Of a stretch of DNA of 64,000 nt, positions 28,250 to 38,469 are shown in pieces; position 1 is the stretch's first letter, and every line of letters begins with the position of its first letter. Origin of the DNA: Vibrio hangzhouensis. GTDB lineage: Bacteria; Pseudomonadota; Gammaproteobacteria; Enterobacterales; Vibrionaceae. The translations under genes were made by a program, and so were the position numbers. The notes under the pieces were generated by a model. That model ran no database searches. It was not told where the DNA came from and worked only from the letters and a program-made list of their open reading frames with translations. The stretch spans positions 310,001 to 374,000 of the forward strand of contig NZ_FNVG01000001.1 in NCBI RefSeq assembly GCF_900107935.1. Direction: 5' to 3'.

Positions 28250-29467
28250 ATGCAAGATGTTCTTACTATCGTCCTCGCAGGAGGCATGGGCTCAAGGTTA
28301 AGTCCCCTAACCGATGACAGAGCCAAACCCGCCGTACCCTTTGGAGGTAAATACCGAATCATAGATTTTACGCTCACCAACTGTTTGCACTCTGGATTAC
28401 GACAAATCCTAGTACTAACCCAGTACAAATCTCATTCTCTGCACAAGCACATCAGAGATGGATGGTCCATCTTTAACCCCGAACTGAAGGAATTCATTAC
28501 CGTCGTGCCGCCTCAAATGAGAAAAGGCGGCAAATGGTATGAGGGCACCGCAGATGCGATCTATCACAACATGTGGCTGTTATCGCGAAATGATGCAAAA
28601 TATGTGGTTGTGTTGTCCGGTGATCATATCTATCGGATGGATTATGAGGCAATGATAGAGGAGCACAAACAGACAGGAGCAAAACTTACCGTTGCCTGCA
28701 TGGACGTTCCCAAGCATGAAGCCTCGGCCTTTGGGGTGATGGCAACCAATTCCAGTAAGCAGGTAACCGCATTTGATGAAAAGCCGAGCGAGCCCGCTTC
28801 TATGCCGGGTAACCCCGATCGCTCTCTGGTTTCAATGGGGATTTATGTCTTTGATATGGAAACCCTGCAAGACGCCCTGCATGAAGATGCCGGGATAGAA
28901 ACGTCCAGCCATGACTTCGGTAAAGACATTATTCCCAAGCTCATTGATACACAGGGTGTCTATGCCTATAATTTCGGCTCAGAAAAAGGTCGGGTCGCTC
29001 GAGACAGCTATTGGCGTGATGTGGGGACTATTGACTCCTTCTACGAAGCGAACATGGACTTACTTGAACCCGTACCACCAATGAACTTGTACCAGGAAAA
29101 CTGGGGGATTCGCACCTACGAACCTCAGCTTCCACCAGCCAGAACGGTACCCTCTGCGACGGGTAACGAAGGGATTTTCATCAACTCCATCATTGCCAAT
29201 GGCGTTGTCAACTCAGGGGGCTCAGTCCACCATTCGATTCTCTCTTCTAATGTGAAAATCAATGACGGCGCTACGATCGCAGACAGCATCATTTTTGGTG
29301 ATGTCACCGTGGGTGAAAATTGTCAGCTCGCCAACTGTATTATCGATAAGCACGTAGTGATACCGGATGGCACAGAAATTGGCCTTGACCCCATTGCAGA
29401 TGCGAAAAAATTCCACATCTCCGAAAAAGGGATTGTGGTGATCCCCGAAGGATACATATTCGACTAG
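28250..29467 (+). CDS. glgC: glucose-1-phosphate adenylyltransferase
   Basis: 405-residue ADP-glucose pyrophosphorylase, which makes ADP-glucose from glucose-1-phosphate and ATP for glycogen synthesis. The N-terminal nucleotidyltransferase domain has VLAGGMGSRLSPLT and the AKPAVPFGGKYRIIDF block; the C-terminal left-handed beta-helix starts near residue 300. Length matches bacterial GlgC (about 400-430). GGGAG lies upstream of the ATG. Monocistronic: the next plus-strand region is a strong terminator, and no other glg gene is in the window. Vibrios often carry two glgC genes. Confidence 0.95.
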   Translation: MQDVLTIVLAGGMGSRLSPLTDDRAKPAVPFGGKYRIIDFTLTNCLHSGLRQILVLTQYKSHSLHKHIRDGWSIFNPELKEFITVVPPQMRKGGKWYEGTADAIYHNMWLLSRNDAKYVVVLSGDHIYRMDYEAMIEEHKQTGAKLTVACMDVPKHEASAFGVMATNSSKQVTAFDEKPSEPASMPGNPDRSLVSMGIYVFDMETLQDALHEDAGIETSSHDFGKDIIPKLIDTQGVYAYNFGSEKGRVARDSYWRDVGTIDSFYEANMDLLEPVPPMNLYQENWGIRTYEPQLPPARTVPSATGNEGIFINSIIANGVVNSGGSVHHSILSSNVKINDGATIADSIIFGDVTVGENCQLANCIIDKHVVIPDGTEIGLDPIADAKKFHISEKGIVVIPEGYIFD

Positions 29468-29518
29468 GGTTACATTTCTCCTTGATATCAAAGCGAGACA
29501 TCGCTTTTCCTTAACAAT

Positions 29519-29548
29519 AAAGCCGCCCAATTATTATCGGGCGGCTTT
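29519..29548. terminator. bidirectional terminator between glgC and the chitinase
   Basis: 10-bp stem AAAGCCGCCC/GGGCGGCTTT with a 10-base loop, T-rich on both sides. A smaller hairpin AAAGCGA/TCGCTTT (29490-29507) precedes it on the plus strand. Serves the two convergent genes. Confidence 0.85.
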
Positions 29549-29593
29549 CTCATTTCGCTCAATCATTCACAATCTACATTGACGACAGACGGT

Positions 29594-32026
29594 TCAAATA
29601 ATACACACTTTCTCCCAGCTTCCATCGCTACCCGGAATGGAGTTGGTCCACCACTTGGCTTTGTAGACAACACCATCATAACTCATCAGATCGCCGCCAT
29701 TCGCATGGCTTGGGTCCCCTTTCCAATCCACCTGAGGAAAATCAGGATAGGCATTAACGCCAGTGGTATCACAAGTACCTGAGTTACCACCGCCAGTATC
29801 ACCACCACCGTTACCGCCACCACTACTCAAATTCGCAAGCGGCAGATCAGGTTGCTCAAATTTGAAGGCGTAGTCCACACCATTCACGTTCACCGTATAG
29901 TTTGCGGGACCGGAAACAGGCAGGTAATACACCATATCCAATTCGTACGTGCTACCTGCTGCCAGGTTTTTCCAGCTTGGCAGTGTGAACGCGACTCTAT
30001 GCATTGTGCCATCTAAGCCACCGATGTTGTTAGCGCGGGTATGACCGGACGCAATCACTTTGAGCCCACCACCAGACTGGTCTTTTGCATTGTCAGGAGC
30101 AGATGTCGGAATATCAAACTGAAATTCTGTGCCGCCCGGAATGTCGGTACCGGTATTATTGGTAAAAGTTACCTTGGGATTAATCGGATAGTTCTGGTCG
30201 CCGACTTTGAAACCGTCTACCGTTACTGCAATATCAACGGCTTCGGTAGGTATCGTGCCTGTGGCGACCTTGTTTCCGTATGGTGAAGCACTGAGGAATT
30301 TCTCGTACATAGCCTTAGTCATGCTATTCCCCATGTGAAACTCTCCATTTCCTGAAGCACACGCCTGTTCCGTCGGATCCACCGCCCCGCGATTGCCAAT
30401 AGCATCAAGAACATAGCAATTGTAGTCTCCGGCTAGTTCCCAAAACATGATGCCGCCTATTTCTTTGTCAATGACGTACTGGGCTTTTACATCAATAGAT
30501 TCCACATCTTCGGTAGAAAGGAACACGTTCTTCTCTGCGTTCCACAACCAAGGTGCGATGGCGACGCTGTCATAGTTACGAGTGTAGGTCCCCACAAACT
30601 TATCGGTTGGATCGTTTACAGGGTCTAGGCCATAAGCTTGTGCATAGGAGCCCCAAATCCCCTTCTCTAAGTTCTTGGCATGCCACATAGGGTTAGAGCC
30701 TGCACCCATTTCATTGCCGTTAACATCTTTGTCATGCCACATATTGTCGATACCTAAAGCACCGTATCCACAATTGTTCTTTTCACCTTCGCCCGTGCCC
30801 GCCGGACATTCAGACTGATTTGGCAACGGCGCACGTCCCCAGAGTCCGTTAGTTCCTCCACTTACATTTTGCCAACCACGGGTGTAATAAGGCACACCAA
30901 TATTGATTCGGCCTGCTGGCATTGAACCGCGGAAGTAATGATAGGCCCAGTCGGTGTTCAGATAGCCAATCCCACCATAAGCGGCAGTGCCGTACACATT
31001 CCATTGAGCCAGCTCTGAGTCTTCACCGGTATCATAAAGGGCGGCGTTGTGCCCTACATGGTCATTCCATGCACCATGTAAATCGTAAGACATGATATTA
31101 ACGTAATCGAGATATTTGGTGACTGACATGGTTTCCATGCCTCGCAGCAGATACCCGGATGACGGTGCCGCGATCGTCAACATATAATGAACCCCATCCT
31201 GAGAACTGGCGACATCAAGCTTTTCACGTAGCACCTTCATTAGTACTTCATAGGACTTCCATAAGTAAGCACGTCTGGACTCAGAAAAAGCCGTATCATC
31301 CGGGTTGCCAGCACCCGCCATTGATGTGGGATATTCATAGTCAATATCCAGACCGTCAAATTGGTAGGCTCTCATCATTTCTACGGCAGAAGTCGCAAAG
31401 GTTTCGATCCCCTGAGTATTCACTGAACCATCGGCATTGGTGGTCATAGTATAAAACCCACCATCCGCCACACGTGTCCCATCAGGAGCAAAGTGACCGC
31501 CGGTTTCCGCCCATCCACCAATAGAAATCAGTGTTTTTACGCCATGTTTCTTCTTGGCTGTCGCCAGTGCTCCAAAGTGCCCCTTAAATCCCAGAGCAGG
31601 GTCTATTTCAACCCCAGGCCACTCTTTGCTCACTGCAACGTTGTTTGGGTCATTGATATCCCCCACATTCACTTTGCCGTCTGAGCCTATACTGACGAAA
31701 GCATAATTAATATGAGTAAGCTGCTCCCAGGGAATGTCATTAACCAGATAAGATGACTGAGGATCGTCACCGGAACGCCAACTGGTAAAGTAACCGATCA
31801 CTCGTCTTGGGTGATCCGCCCCCATCAGTTCGCGCCCCTCGGTGTCATACAATGTGCAGTAAGGTACATCTACACCCTGTGTCTGATAGAGTCCGTCAGG
31901 GCGACAGTCTGAATGGGATGTAACAGCAAAACTTTGTTGGGAATAGAGTGCAGATGTGCATAACACTGCCAGCACGCTGAGTTTGCTCCAGTGTTTTGAC
32001 CTGTCGGGCTTGTTAGAGTCTTTCAT
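29594..32026 (-). CDS. secreted GH18 chitinase with C-terminal CBM5/12
   Basis: 810-residue exported endochitinase. Signal peptide ends near SFA (about residue 34). The glycoside hydrolase 18 domain spans about residues 65-560 and has the catalytic [11 protein letters not shown] motif (DxxDxDxE), with the acid glutamate at residue 231. It is followed by an Ig-like middle domain (about 600-725), a Gly-rich linker ([15 protein letters not shown]) and a CBM5/12 chitin-binding module with the surface WW in AKWWTNS. Acts outside the cell on chitin beta-1,4 linkages. Ribosome binding site AAAGGA. Typical vibrio enzyme; no other chitin genes adjoin it, and the divergent 432-bp region upstream probably holds its promoter. 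Confidence 0.95.
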   Translation of the reverse strand: MKDSNKPDRSKHWSKLSVLAVLCTSALYSQQSFAVTSHSDCRPDGLYQTQGVDVPYCTLYDTEGRELMGADHPRRVIGYFTSWRSGDDPQSSYLVNDIPWEQLTHINYAFVSIGSDGKVNVGDINDPNNVAVSKEWPGVEIDPALGFKGHFGALATAKKKHGVKTLISIGGWAETGGHFAPDGTRVADGGFYTMTTNADGSVNTQGIETFATSAVEMMRAYQFDGLDIDYEYPTSMAGAGNPDDTAFSESRRAYLWKSYEVLMKVLREKLDVASSQDGVHYMLTIAAPSSGYLLRGMETMSVTKYLDYVNIMSYDLHGAWNDHVGHNAALYDTGEDSELAQWNVYGTAAYGGIGYLNTDWAYHYFRGSMPAGRINIGVPYYTRGWQNVSGGTNGLWGRAPLPNQSECPAGTGEGEKNNCGYGALGIDNMWHDKDVNGNEMGAGSNPMWHAKNLEKGIWGSYAQAYGLDPVNDPTDKFVGTYTRNYDSVAIAPWLWNAEKNVFLSTEDVESIDVKAQYVIDKEIGGIMFWELAGDYNCYVLDAIGNRGAVDPTEQACASGNGEFHMGNSMTKAMYEKFLSASPYGNKVATGTIPTEAVDIAVTVDGFKVGDQNYPINPKVTFTNNTGTDIPGGTEFQFDIPTSAPDNAKDQSGGGLKVIASGHTRANNIGGLDGTMHRVAFTLPSWKNLAAGSTYELDMVYYLPVSGPANYTVNVNGVDYAFKFEQPDLPLANLSSGGGNGGGDTGGGNSGTCDTTGVNAYPDFPQVDWKGDPSHANGGDLMSYDGVVYKAKWWTNSIPGSDGSWEKVCII

Positions 32027-32458
32027 TATGAATCCTTTCTTTGTCAGTAGAATATTTCACGTACATGTAGAACGGCAGCCACCTAGCGAGCAGATAACTG
32101 TTTACATAGTGACTACATCTCAATCACACACTTTAGACACAATGAAAAATAAGCGGATATTTTTTACTCTTAATGAGTTTTTTATAGATGATATTTAAGA
32201 AATGACTCGCAATTAAATGCTTAACAACTGAAATTTCGGGTAACTTATTTTGCATCAAGAATACAAATTCATGCTGGTTAAAAAAGTTAGAAATTGATCT
32301 GTTTCGAGATTTTAATCATGTAGGGATGACGAGCTATTACTGGTCGTTTATCGGGCTTAACACCCAAATTATAAACAGTGATTGAATTATCTGACGAAAG
32401 TTAGGTCATTCCATTCTATACTTCTTGAATAACAACCAGTTACCCTAGGATTTTGCTC
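32027..32458. other. AT-rich 432-bp intergenic region
   Basis: Divergent promoter region for the chitinase and the glycine-zipper lipoprotein. A TATACT hexamer at about 32416-32421 is a plausible -10 for the lipoprotein. No credible small gene, RNA or repeat was seen. Confidence 0.5.
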
Positions 32459-33067
32459 ATGAAACTCAAAACTTTTCTGGCTGTGACTATTGCCTCATCT
32501 ATGTTAATTGGGTGTGGAGCCAATACCACACAACGCGCTGCAGAGGGTGCCGCGATGGGTGCCGTATCTGCGGGCATGTTGGGTGCCCTGACCGATCTGA
32601 TTGTGGATGGTGAAGTCAATACTTATCGCCTGAGCCGCAATGTCACAGCAGGCGCTCTAGCGGGAGGGGCCGCTGGTGCCATTGACGGTTACTCAAAGGA
32701 CAAGCAACAAGAAGCCCAACAAAAACAATCACAATCTGCATCTGCTAAACCTGCTCTGGAGTTTGGGCCAGAGGTGGAGACTTCACTTAACGCACTTATT
32801 TCCTGTCAGCACGATGACGCCTACAGGGCCGCACTCGCGGCAGAAGGTGCCTCGCAAGAGTCCTATCGTGAAGCTGGTATTGTTATGCAGGCACTCATCG
32901 ACTTTGATCGCAATAACACCGGAGGTGTAGAACGAGCCATAGACAAATTCGTCAAACTCAACACGTCTGTCAACGATCCACAACAGGCCAAAATTCAATT
33001 AGATTCGTTACACAAAGAACTCCAGCAAGAGCGTCAAATTGCCGGACTGGCGCCCAACTGCAGTTAG
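32459..33067 (+). CDS. glycine-zipper lipoprotein
   Basis: 202-residue predicted lipoprotein. The start at 32459 is preceded by AGGA; a TTG two codons earlier is less likely. Signal peptide ends in a lipobox LIGC at about residues 18-21. Residues 25-75 contain repeated small-residue motifs (GAAMGAVSAG, AGALAGGAAGA), the glycine-zipper pattern of SlyB/Rickettsia 17-kDa-like proteins, which inserts in or packs against membranes. The C-terminal half is helical and polar. Function unknown. Downstream, a hairpin separates it from the alcohol dehydrogenase. Confidence 0.75.
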   Translation: MKLKTFLAVTIASSMLIGCGANTTQRAAEGAAMGAVSAGMLGALTDLIVDGEVNTYRLSRNVTAGALAGGAAGAIDGYSKDKQQEAQQKQSQSASAKPALEFGPEVETSLNALISCQHDDAYRAALAAEGASQESYREAGIVMQALIDFDRNNTGGVERAIDKFVKLNTSVNDPQQAKIQLDSLHKELQQERQIAGLAPNCS

Positions 33068-33090
33068 TTTGCTACTTCGCACAACAAAGA

Positions 33091-33121
33091 TAGATCAGGT
33101 TTGCCCTTGAAGCCTGATCTA
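33091..33121. terminator. hairpin after the lipoprotein gene
   Basis: 9-bp stem TAGATCAGG/CCTGATCTA with a 13-base loop. No T-run on either side, so only a possible terminator. Confidence 0.45.
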
Positions 33122-33207
33122 ATCACCCCCACCATAAGTACTATCAGTAACATATCTTCCAGTTATCCTACCACGTAACGCAACTTAACAATATGAGGCA
33201 ACAAATA

Positions 33208-34350
33208 ATGAAATTTAGCTACGCTAACCCTACCATTATTCATTTTGGCCAGGGGCAGATTCAGCAGATCTCTTCGAGCATTCCGAAGAACGCCAAAGTA
33301 CTTGTTATTTACGGAGGCGGATCTATTAAAAAAAATGGTGTCTATGATCAGGTCGTGGCCTCACTCAGCCAGCACTCCTGGTCCGAATTTTCAGGGGTTG
33401 AAGCCAATCCAACCAAAGAAACCCTGGACAAAGCAATTGCACAAGTCAAAGCCGAGAACATCGACTACCTGCTCGCTGTTGGCGGCGGGTCAGTTATCGA
33501 CGGAACCAAGTACATTGCGGCCGCCGCTCTTCATGAAGGCGACAGTTGGGATCTGATAACCGGTGACTATAAAGTGGACAACGCGATACCGATTGGTGTG
33601 GTACTAACACTACCAGCAACCGGATCTGAATCGAATATGGGTGCAGTAGTGACCCGGAAAGCGACCAACGAAAAACTTGGCTTTCTTTCACCAGCCGTCA
33701 GACCGAAATTTGCCGTTCTTGACCCTGACGCAATGAAAACCTTACCTGAAAAGCAGTTGGTTAATGGACTGGTAGATGCCTGGGTTCATGTGTGCGAACA
33801 GTATATTACCTCACCGACGGGTCACATGGTTCAAGAAGGTTATGCAGAAGTACTATTGCGAAATCTGCTTGAACTTGGGGCTCAATTTAACCAGCGCGAT
33901 GACAAGTGGCGCGCCAATCTAATGTGGACTGCGAATCAGGCGCTGAATGGACAGATTGGTGCGGGTATGCCGCAGGATTGGGCAACGCACATGATTGGTC
34001 ACGAGCTGACTGCTTTATGGGGTGTAGACCATGCCCGTTCACTCGCCATTATTCAGCCTGCATTGCTTCGCAACCAACTCGAATATAAGCAAGCAAAAAT
34101 CGAACAAATGGGCCGAAATGTATTCGGACTGGAGGACAGCGCCGACCTTGCCGAGCGGACCATTCAATCAATTGAGGCTTTTTACGCCAGCCTGCATGTC
34201 GACACAGGCTTGTCTGAAGTCTCCGGAGATAAATCGGATGCAATTGAGTTGATCATTGAGAAGCTTGAACACAATGGCTACACCATGTTGGGTGAAAATC
34301 GAACCATCACCCCTGACGTAAGCCGAGAAATTTTGACTCAGGCTCTTTAA
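33208..34350 (+). CDS. YqhD-like NADPH-dependent iron alcohol dehydrogenase
   Basis: 380-residue group III alcohol dehydrogenase, YqhD branch, which reduces toxic aldehydes such as those from lipid peroxidation using NADPH. The GGGSVIDGTKYIA nucleotide loop is present and the metal ligands fit YqhD: Asp and His in VDAWVHVCEQY, and two histidines in THMIGHELTALWGVDHARS. The start at 33208 is preceded by GAGG; an ATG at 33193 lies inside that signal. Monocistronic and convergent with rbsR. Related only distantly to the alcohol dehydrogenase at 8569-9726. Confidence 0.9.
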   Translation: MKFSYANPTIIHFGQGQIQQISSSIPKNAKVLVIYGGGSIKKNGVYDQVVASLSQHSWSEFSGVEANPTKETLDKAIAQVKAENIDYLLAVGGGSVIDGTKYIAAAALHEGDSWDLITGDYKVDNAIPIGVVLTLPATGSESNMGAVVTRKATNEKLGFLSPAVRPKFAVLDPDAMKTLPEKQLVNGLVDAWVHVCEQYITSPTGHMVQEGYAEVLLRNLLELGAQFNQRDDKWRANLMWTANQALNGQIGAGMPQDWATHMIGHELTALWGVDHARSLAIIQPALLRNQLEYKQAKIEQMGRNVFGLEDSADLAERTIQSIEAFYASLHVDTGLSEVSGDKSDAIELIIEKLEHNGYTMLGENRTITPDVSREILTQAL

Positions 34351-34361
34351 GCCACAAACGG

Positions 34362-34397
34362 GTCGTTGAGCTTTGTGTGACCACGATGCTCAACGAC
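34362..34397. terminator. bidirectional hairpin between yqhD-like gene and rbsR
   Basis: 10-bp stem GTCGTTGAGC/GCTCAACGAC with a 16-base loop between two convergent genes. T-rich stretches are short, so strength is uncertain. Confidence 0.6.
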
Positions 34398-34410
34398 TCA
34401 TTTCTCAAAC

Positions 34411-35424
34411 TCAGCCCGCTTTACTGAGCACTTTTACACTGTCGCGCACAATGAGTGTCGGCTCCAGTTGAACGACATCCGAAGCAAGCGTCGTTTTTTC
34501 TATCTTCGCCAGCAATGTTTCTACTGCGGCTTTGCCAAGACGGTACTTAGGCTGATGAATAGTCGTTAGAGATGGCGTCATATACTTGGCAATGTGAATA
34601 TCGTCATAGCCAATGACAGATAGATCATCGGGCACCTTTATTCCTTTACTATGGGCAGCATTGATCACCCCCATTGCCATCATGTCATTACAAACAAATA
34701 TCGACGTTGGCAATTTTCCTCTGGCCATTAAAGTATCAAGCGATTTAGCCCCTCCGTCACATTCGAAGTCCGATTCGATGACCCAGTCAGGATTCAGAGT
34801 TACCCCTGTCTCCTTCAATGCTTTTTTGTATCCTTCATATCGCATCAGAGCTTGGTGACGATTAAGCGGACCGGTAATGCAACCAATTTCTGAATGACCA
34901 CTTTCTATCAGGTGTTTTGTCGCCAGATAACCGCCGAGGAACGAGTTATCCTGAATTTTGTCACTTTCAAAGTGGATGGGGCCCCAATCCATGACGACGA
35001 CAGGAATCGAAGGATATTGCTCAAAGATATCGAGTTTCTCCCCTTCCAGTGTAGAGCACATAAGAATAAGTCCATCGACACGCTTTTGAAGAAGCGTATC
35101 AATGGATGCCCTCATTCGTTCAGTGTCCCCTTCTGTATTGCACAGAATAAGGTTGTAATTCTGGTGATAGCAGCTTCGCTCAACCCCTTTTACCACTTCC
35201 CCAAAAAACGGGTTGGTCGAGGTCGTCACTAACATTCCAATTGTTCTAGTACGATTCATTTTCAGGCTTCGAGCAAGCGCAGAAGGCGCATAATTAAGCT
35301 CCTTAGCTGCATTATTTACTCGCTCTGAAATCTCTTCACTCACGAATCGCGTTTTATTGATAACATGACTCACTGTAGATGTGGATACACCAGCAAGCCT
35401 TGCTATGTCCTTCATCGTTGCCAT
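34411..35424 (-). CDS. rbsR: ribose operon repressor, LacI family
   Basis: 337-residue LacI/GalR regulator and last gene of the rbs operon. The HTH MKDIARLAGVSTSTVSHVINKTRFVSEE is at residues 3-30 and resembles E. coli RbsR; the ribose-binding core fills the rest. With ribose absent it should block transcription at the 20-bp palindrome in front of rbsD. The operon order rbsDACBKR is identical to E. coli, so the assignment is strong. Confidence 0.94.
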   Translation of the reverse strand: MATMKDIARLAGVSTSTVSHVINKTRFVSEEISERVNNAAKELNYAPSALARSLKMNRTRTIGMLVTTSTNPFFGEVVKGVERSCYHQNYNLILCNTEGDTERMRASIDTLLQKRVDGLILMCSTLEGEKLDIFEQYPSIPVVVMDWGPIHFESDKIQDNSFLGGYLATKHLIESGHSEIGCITGPLNRHQALMRYEGYKKALKETGVTLNPDWVIESDFECDGGAKSLDTLMARGKLPTSIFVCNDMMAMGVINAAHSKGIKVPDDLSVIGYDDIHIAKYMTPSLTTIHQPKYRLGKAAVETLLAKIEKTTLASDVVQLEPTLIVRDSVKVLSKAG

Positions 35425-35463
35425 TGGACTACGGTCTCCACTGCTTTTTGTTTTTGCCGCTAA

Positions 35464-36384
35464 TTAAGCGTTTTGCTCTAAAAACTCTTTTACTTCATCT
35501 AGCGTTGGAATGGAAGTCTGTGCACCAAAACGAGTGACAGAAATAGCAGCGGCAGCATGAGCAAAAACGATCGCCTCTTCAATCGATTTTCCTTCAATTA
35601 AACCAGTGACCAATGCGCCATTGAACGTATCGCCCGCAGCAGTCGTGTCCGTTGCTTCAACTTTGAAGCCAGGAATACGCTCACCACGACCATTCTGACT
35701 TAACCAAACGCCTTTTGAACCAAGCGTGATCATTACAATTTCAATGCCCTTGCGATGAAGCGCATTTGCCGCTTCTTGCGCAGACTCATCATCGATAACG
35801 GTAATTCCTGTGAGTACTTCCGCCTCAGTTTCATTTGGCGTAATAACATCTACACACTCAAGTAGTGAGTCTGGTAACGCCATCGCTGGCGCGGGATTTA
35901 ATACCACGTTGGTCTTCGATTGTTTCGCAAGTTTTGCCGCATACTCTATGCCTTCGATAGGCGTCTCTAGCTGTGTCAGCAGGTAATTTGCTTCTTCAAT
36001 CATCGCTTTGTGAGGTTCAACACGAGCGGTTGTTAGCTTTGCGTTCGCTTCAGCAGAGATACAAATACTATTCTCACCGCTTTCTGCAACTTGAATCATC
36101 GCGATACCTGTTGGTGTGCCCGGTTCCAACTGAACACCCGCGATATTGATACCATCAGCTTTGAATGCTTCACGAATGTTAATGCCAAACGCATCATCGC
36201 CCACACAGGCAATGAAGCCAGTGTCACCTCCCAGTCGCGCCGCAGCCACCGCCTGATTGGCACCTTTACCACCTGGGATGACCTGATAATTCATCCCGTG
36301 TAATGTTTCGCCCGGTCTCGGGAATGAAGGAACTTGCAGTACATGATCTGCATTAACACTACCCAATACGATGAGTTTATTCAT
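35464..36384 (-). CDS. rbsK: ribokinase
   Basis: 306-residue PfkB-family ribokinase that phosphorylates ribose at O5. The N-terminal GSVNADHVLQV and GGKGANQAVAAARLGG motifs and the C-terminal catalytic ATDTTAAGDTFNGA (aspartate base in AAGDTF) are present. Cytosolic. It lies 39 bp upstream of rbsR and 152 bp downstream of rbsB, from which a long hairpin separates it. Confidence 0.96.
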   Translation of the reverse strand: MNKLIVLGSVNADHVLQVPSFPRPGETLHGMNYQVIPGGKGANQAVAAARLGGDTGFIACVGDDAFGINIREAFKADGINIAGVQLEPGTPTGIAMIQVAESGENSICISAEANAKLTTARVEPHKAMIEEANYLLTQLETPIEGIEYAAKLAKQSKTNVVLNPAPAMALPDSLLECVDVITPNETEAEVLTGITVIDDESAQEAANALHRKGIEIVMITLGSKGVWLSQNGRGERIPGFKVEATDTTAAGDTFNGALVTGLIEGKSIEEAIVFAHAAAAISVTRFGAQTSIPTLDEVKEFLEQNA

Positions 36385-36475
36385 ACATTGTTCCTTTTAC
36401 TCAAATAAATTAACTTGGGATTGCCTTGATATGACAGGCCGAAATTAACTTGGAAGAGAATAACCAGCTTCAATT

Positions 36476-36505
36476 AAAGCTCTCCTTTGGTTAAAGGAGA
36501 GCTTT
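36476..36505 (-). terminator. rbsB-rbsK intercistronic terminator/attenuator hairpin
   Basis: Perfect 13-bp stem AAAGCTCTCCTTT/AAAGGAGAGCTTT with a 4-base loop. Read in the operon direction it ends in TTTAATTG. Probably a partial terminator that lowers rbsK and rbsR expression relative to rbsB. Confidence 0.75.
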
Positions 36506-36536
36506 GCTATCCTCTACATAGAGGGAATCTTAACAA

Positions 36537-37415
36537 TTACTCAGTAACAACTTTTAGTGGTACTGGAATGTATTCTTCAACTTTCTCGCCTTTCAGTACT
36601 TTATCTGCAGTTTCAACACCCAAAGCACCGATCATGTCTGGTTGTTGCGCGATAGTCGCGGCAAGTTTGCCACGCTTAACCGCAGCCATGCCGTCCTCTG
36701 TACCATCAAAGCCAACAATCATCACGTCTTTACCCGCTGCTTGTACTGCACGAAGCGCACCTAAGGCCATCTCATCATTCTGAGCAAATACCGCTTGTAC
36801 ATCTGGATTCGCCGCCAACAAGTTTTCCATTACGTTAAGGCCCTTAGTACGGTCAAAGTCCGCTGGCTGACTCGCAAGGAGTTCCATTTCAGAGCCTTTC
36901 ACTGCGTTCATGAAACCTTGTCCACGCTCACGTGCCGCTGAAGTACCCGCAATACCTTCAAGTTGGATAACTTTCGCTTTCTCGCCTACTTTTTCCATGA
37001 TGTAGTGACCAGCCATTTCACCACCAACTACGTTGTCAGACGCGATATGGCTGACTACGTCGCCACGACTTGCACCACGGTCAAGAGTAAGTACTGGGAT
37101 ATTTGATCGGTTGGCCATACGGATAGCATTTGACACTGCATCCGAGTCTGTAGGGTTAATTAAGATTGCTTTCACGCCACGAACGGTCAAATCTTCGATA
37201 TTCGAAAGCTCTTTGCTAGGGTCGTTTTGTGAGTCCAAAACGATCAGGTTATAGCCCAAATCTTTCGCTTTCGCTTCAGCGCCTTCTTTCATCGTCACGA
37301 AGAATGGGTTGTTTAGCGTCGATACCACAATCGCCATTGTGTCTTGTGCTGATGCCGTCGCAGACATCGAAGCAGAAAGTACCGCAGCAGAGATAATAGT
37401 TGCTAGTTTTTTCAT
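36537..37415 (-). CDS. rbsB: D-ribose periplasmic binding protein
   Basis: 292-residue type I periplasmic binding protein with a signal peptide cleaved at ASA-QDT. The mature sequence [22 protein letters not shown] and the ligand-contact region [14 protein letters not shown] closely match E. coli RbsB. Also presents ribose to RbsAC and, in many species, to a chemoreceptor. Flanked by hairpins on both sides (37439-37461 and 36476-36505), which fits its need for high copy number. Confidence 0.96.
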   Translation of the reverse strand: MKKLATIISAAVLSASMSATASAQDTMAIVVSTLNNPFFVTMKEGAEAKAKDLGYNLIVLDSQNDPSKELSNIEDLTVRGVKAILINPTDSDAVSNAIRMANRSNIPVLTLDRGASRGDVVSHIASDNVVGGEMAGHYIMEKVGEKAKVIQLEGIAGTSAARERGQGFMNAVKGSEMELLASQPADFDRTKGLNVMENLLAANPDVQAVFAQNDEMALGALRAVQAAGKDVMIVGFDGTEDGMAAVKRGKLAATIAQQPDMIGALGVETADKVLKGEKVEEYIPVPLKVVTE

Positions 37416-37438
37416 CGTTTTAGTCCTTTGTGTAGGGG

Positions 37439-37461
37439 TGGCTCAACCATTCGTTGAGCCA
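37439..37461 (-). other. rbsC-rbsB intercistronic hairpin
   Basis: Perfect 9-bp stem TGGCTCAAC/GTTGAGCCA with a 5-base loop, immediately upstream of the rbsB ribosome binding site on the transcript. Could protect the rbsB message at its 5' end after processing. Confidence 0.5.
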
Positions 37462-37488
37462 GTTATTGTAAAAATATAGTGGGGGTAA

Positions 37489-38469
37489 CTACTTGTTTTT
37501 GTTATCAACCAATACGGCCAGGAGAATCACAACGGCCTTTGCTATCATCTGGTAGTAAGAGGAAACATCTAATAAGTTCAGAGCGTTATTGAGGAAACCG
37601 ATAATTAATGCACCAATCAGCGTGCCCATGACCCGGCCTTTACCACCCATCAGACTGGTACCACCCAGTACCACTGCAGCGATAGCATCAAGCTCATAGC
37701 CCATACCCGCTGTAGGCTGCGCAGAAGATAGACGTGAAGTCACAATGATACCCGCGAGTGCTGCCAGCAAACCACAAATGGCGTAGACACCGATTTTCAC
37801 CTTGTCCACATTGATGCCTGAAAGACGTGTCGCTGACTCATTACCACCCAACGCATAAACATATCGACCAAAGCGCGTATGGTTAAGCAGATACCAGGCA
37901 GCGGCGAATACGATCACCATGATCCATACCGGAACCGGGATTCCCAAAGCGTAACCAGTACCAAACCATGCAAAAGCATCGGCAGTGTCGGTGAAGCCTG
38001 TTGAAATTGGACGACCATCGGTGTAGACCATGGTCACACCACGCAATAAAGTCATAGTCACGAGAGTCGCAATAAAGGCCTGTACTTTACCTTTCGCAAT
38101 GATGATACCGCTAATGGCACCCAAAGCAGCACCAGCGAACAACGCGGTTGGCACCGCGATAAGAACTGGCACTTCCATTGCGATAAGGCTAGCGGCAAAC
38201 GCGCCGCATAATGCTAAAACGGAACCAACACTCAAATCGATACCCGCAGTAAGAATGACCAGTGTCATCCCCACTGCAATAATCGCGTTGACCGACGTTT
38301 GGCGCAGAATATTCAGAATATTGTCTACAGTAAAAAAGTTTGGATTGAGAAACGACACCACGACAATCAGAAACACCAACGCAATCAGTGATTTCTGTTC
38401 AATCAGCCACTCTTTATTAAATAGGGGCTTTTTCTTTTCTGTTTCAACGCTCATTGTTTTGTTGTTCAT
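37489..38469 (-). CDS. rbsC: ribose ABC transporter permease
   Basis: 326-residue RbsC permease with the family block [17 protein letters not shown] and about ten hydrophobic segments. Overlaps the rbsA stop by 4 bp (ATGA), implying coupled translation. Forms a homodimer in the inner membrane with RbsA. Confidence 0.95.
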   Translation of the reverse strand: MNNKTMSVETEKKKPLFNKEWLIEQKSLIALVFLIVVVSFLNPNFFTVDNILNILRQTSVNAIIAVGMTLVILTAGIDLSVGSVLALCGAFAASLIAMEVPVLIAVPTALFAGAALGAISGIIIAKGKVQAFIATLVTMTLLRGVTMVYTDGRPISTGFTDTADAFAWFGTGYALGIPVPVWIMVIVFAAAWYLLNHTRFGRYVYALGGNESATRLSGINVDKVKIGVYAICGLLAALAGIIVTSRLSSAQPTAGMGYELDAIAAVVLGGTSLMGGKGRVMGTLIGALIIGFLNNALNLLDVSSYYQMIAKAVVILLAVLVDNKNK

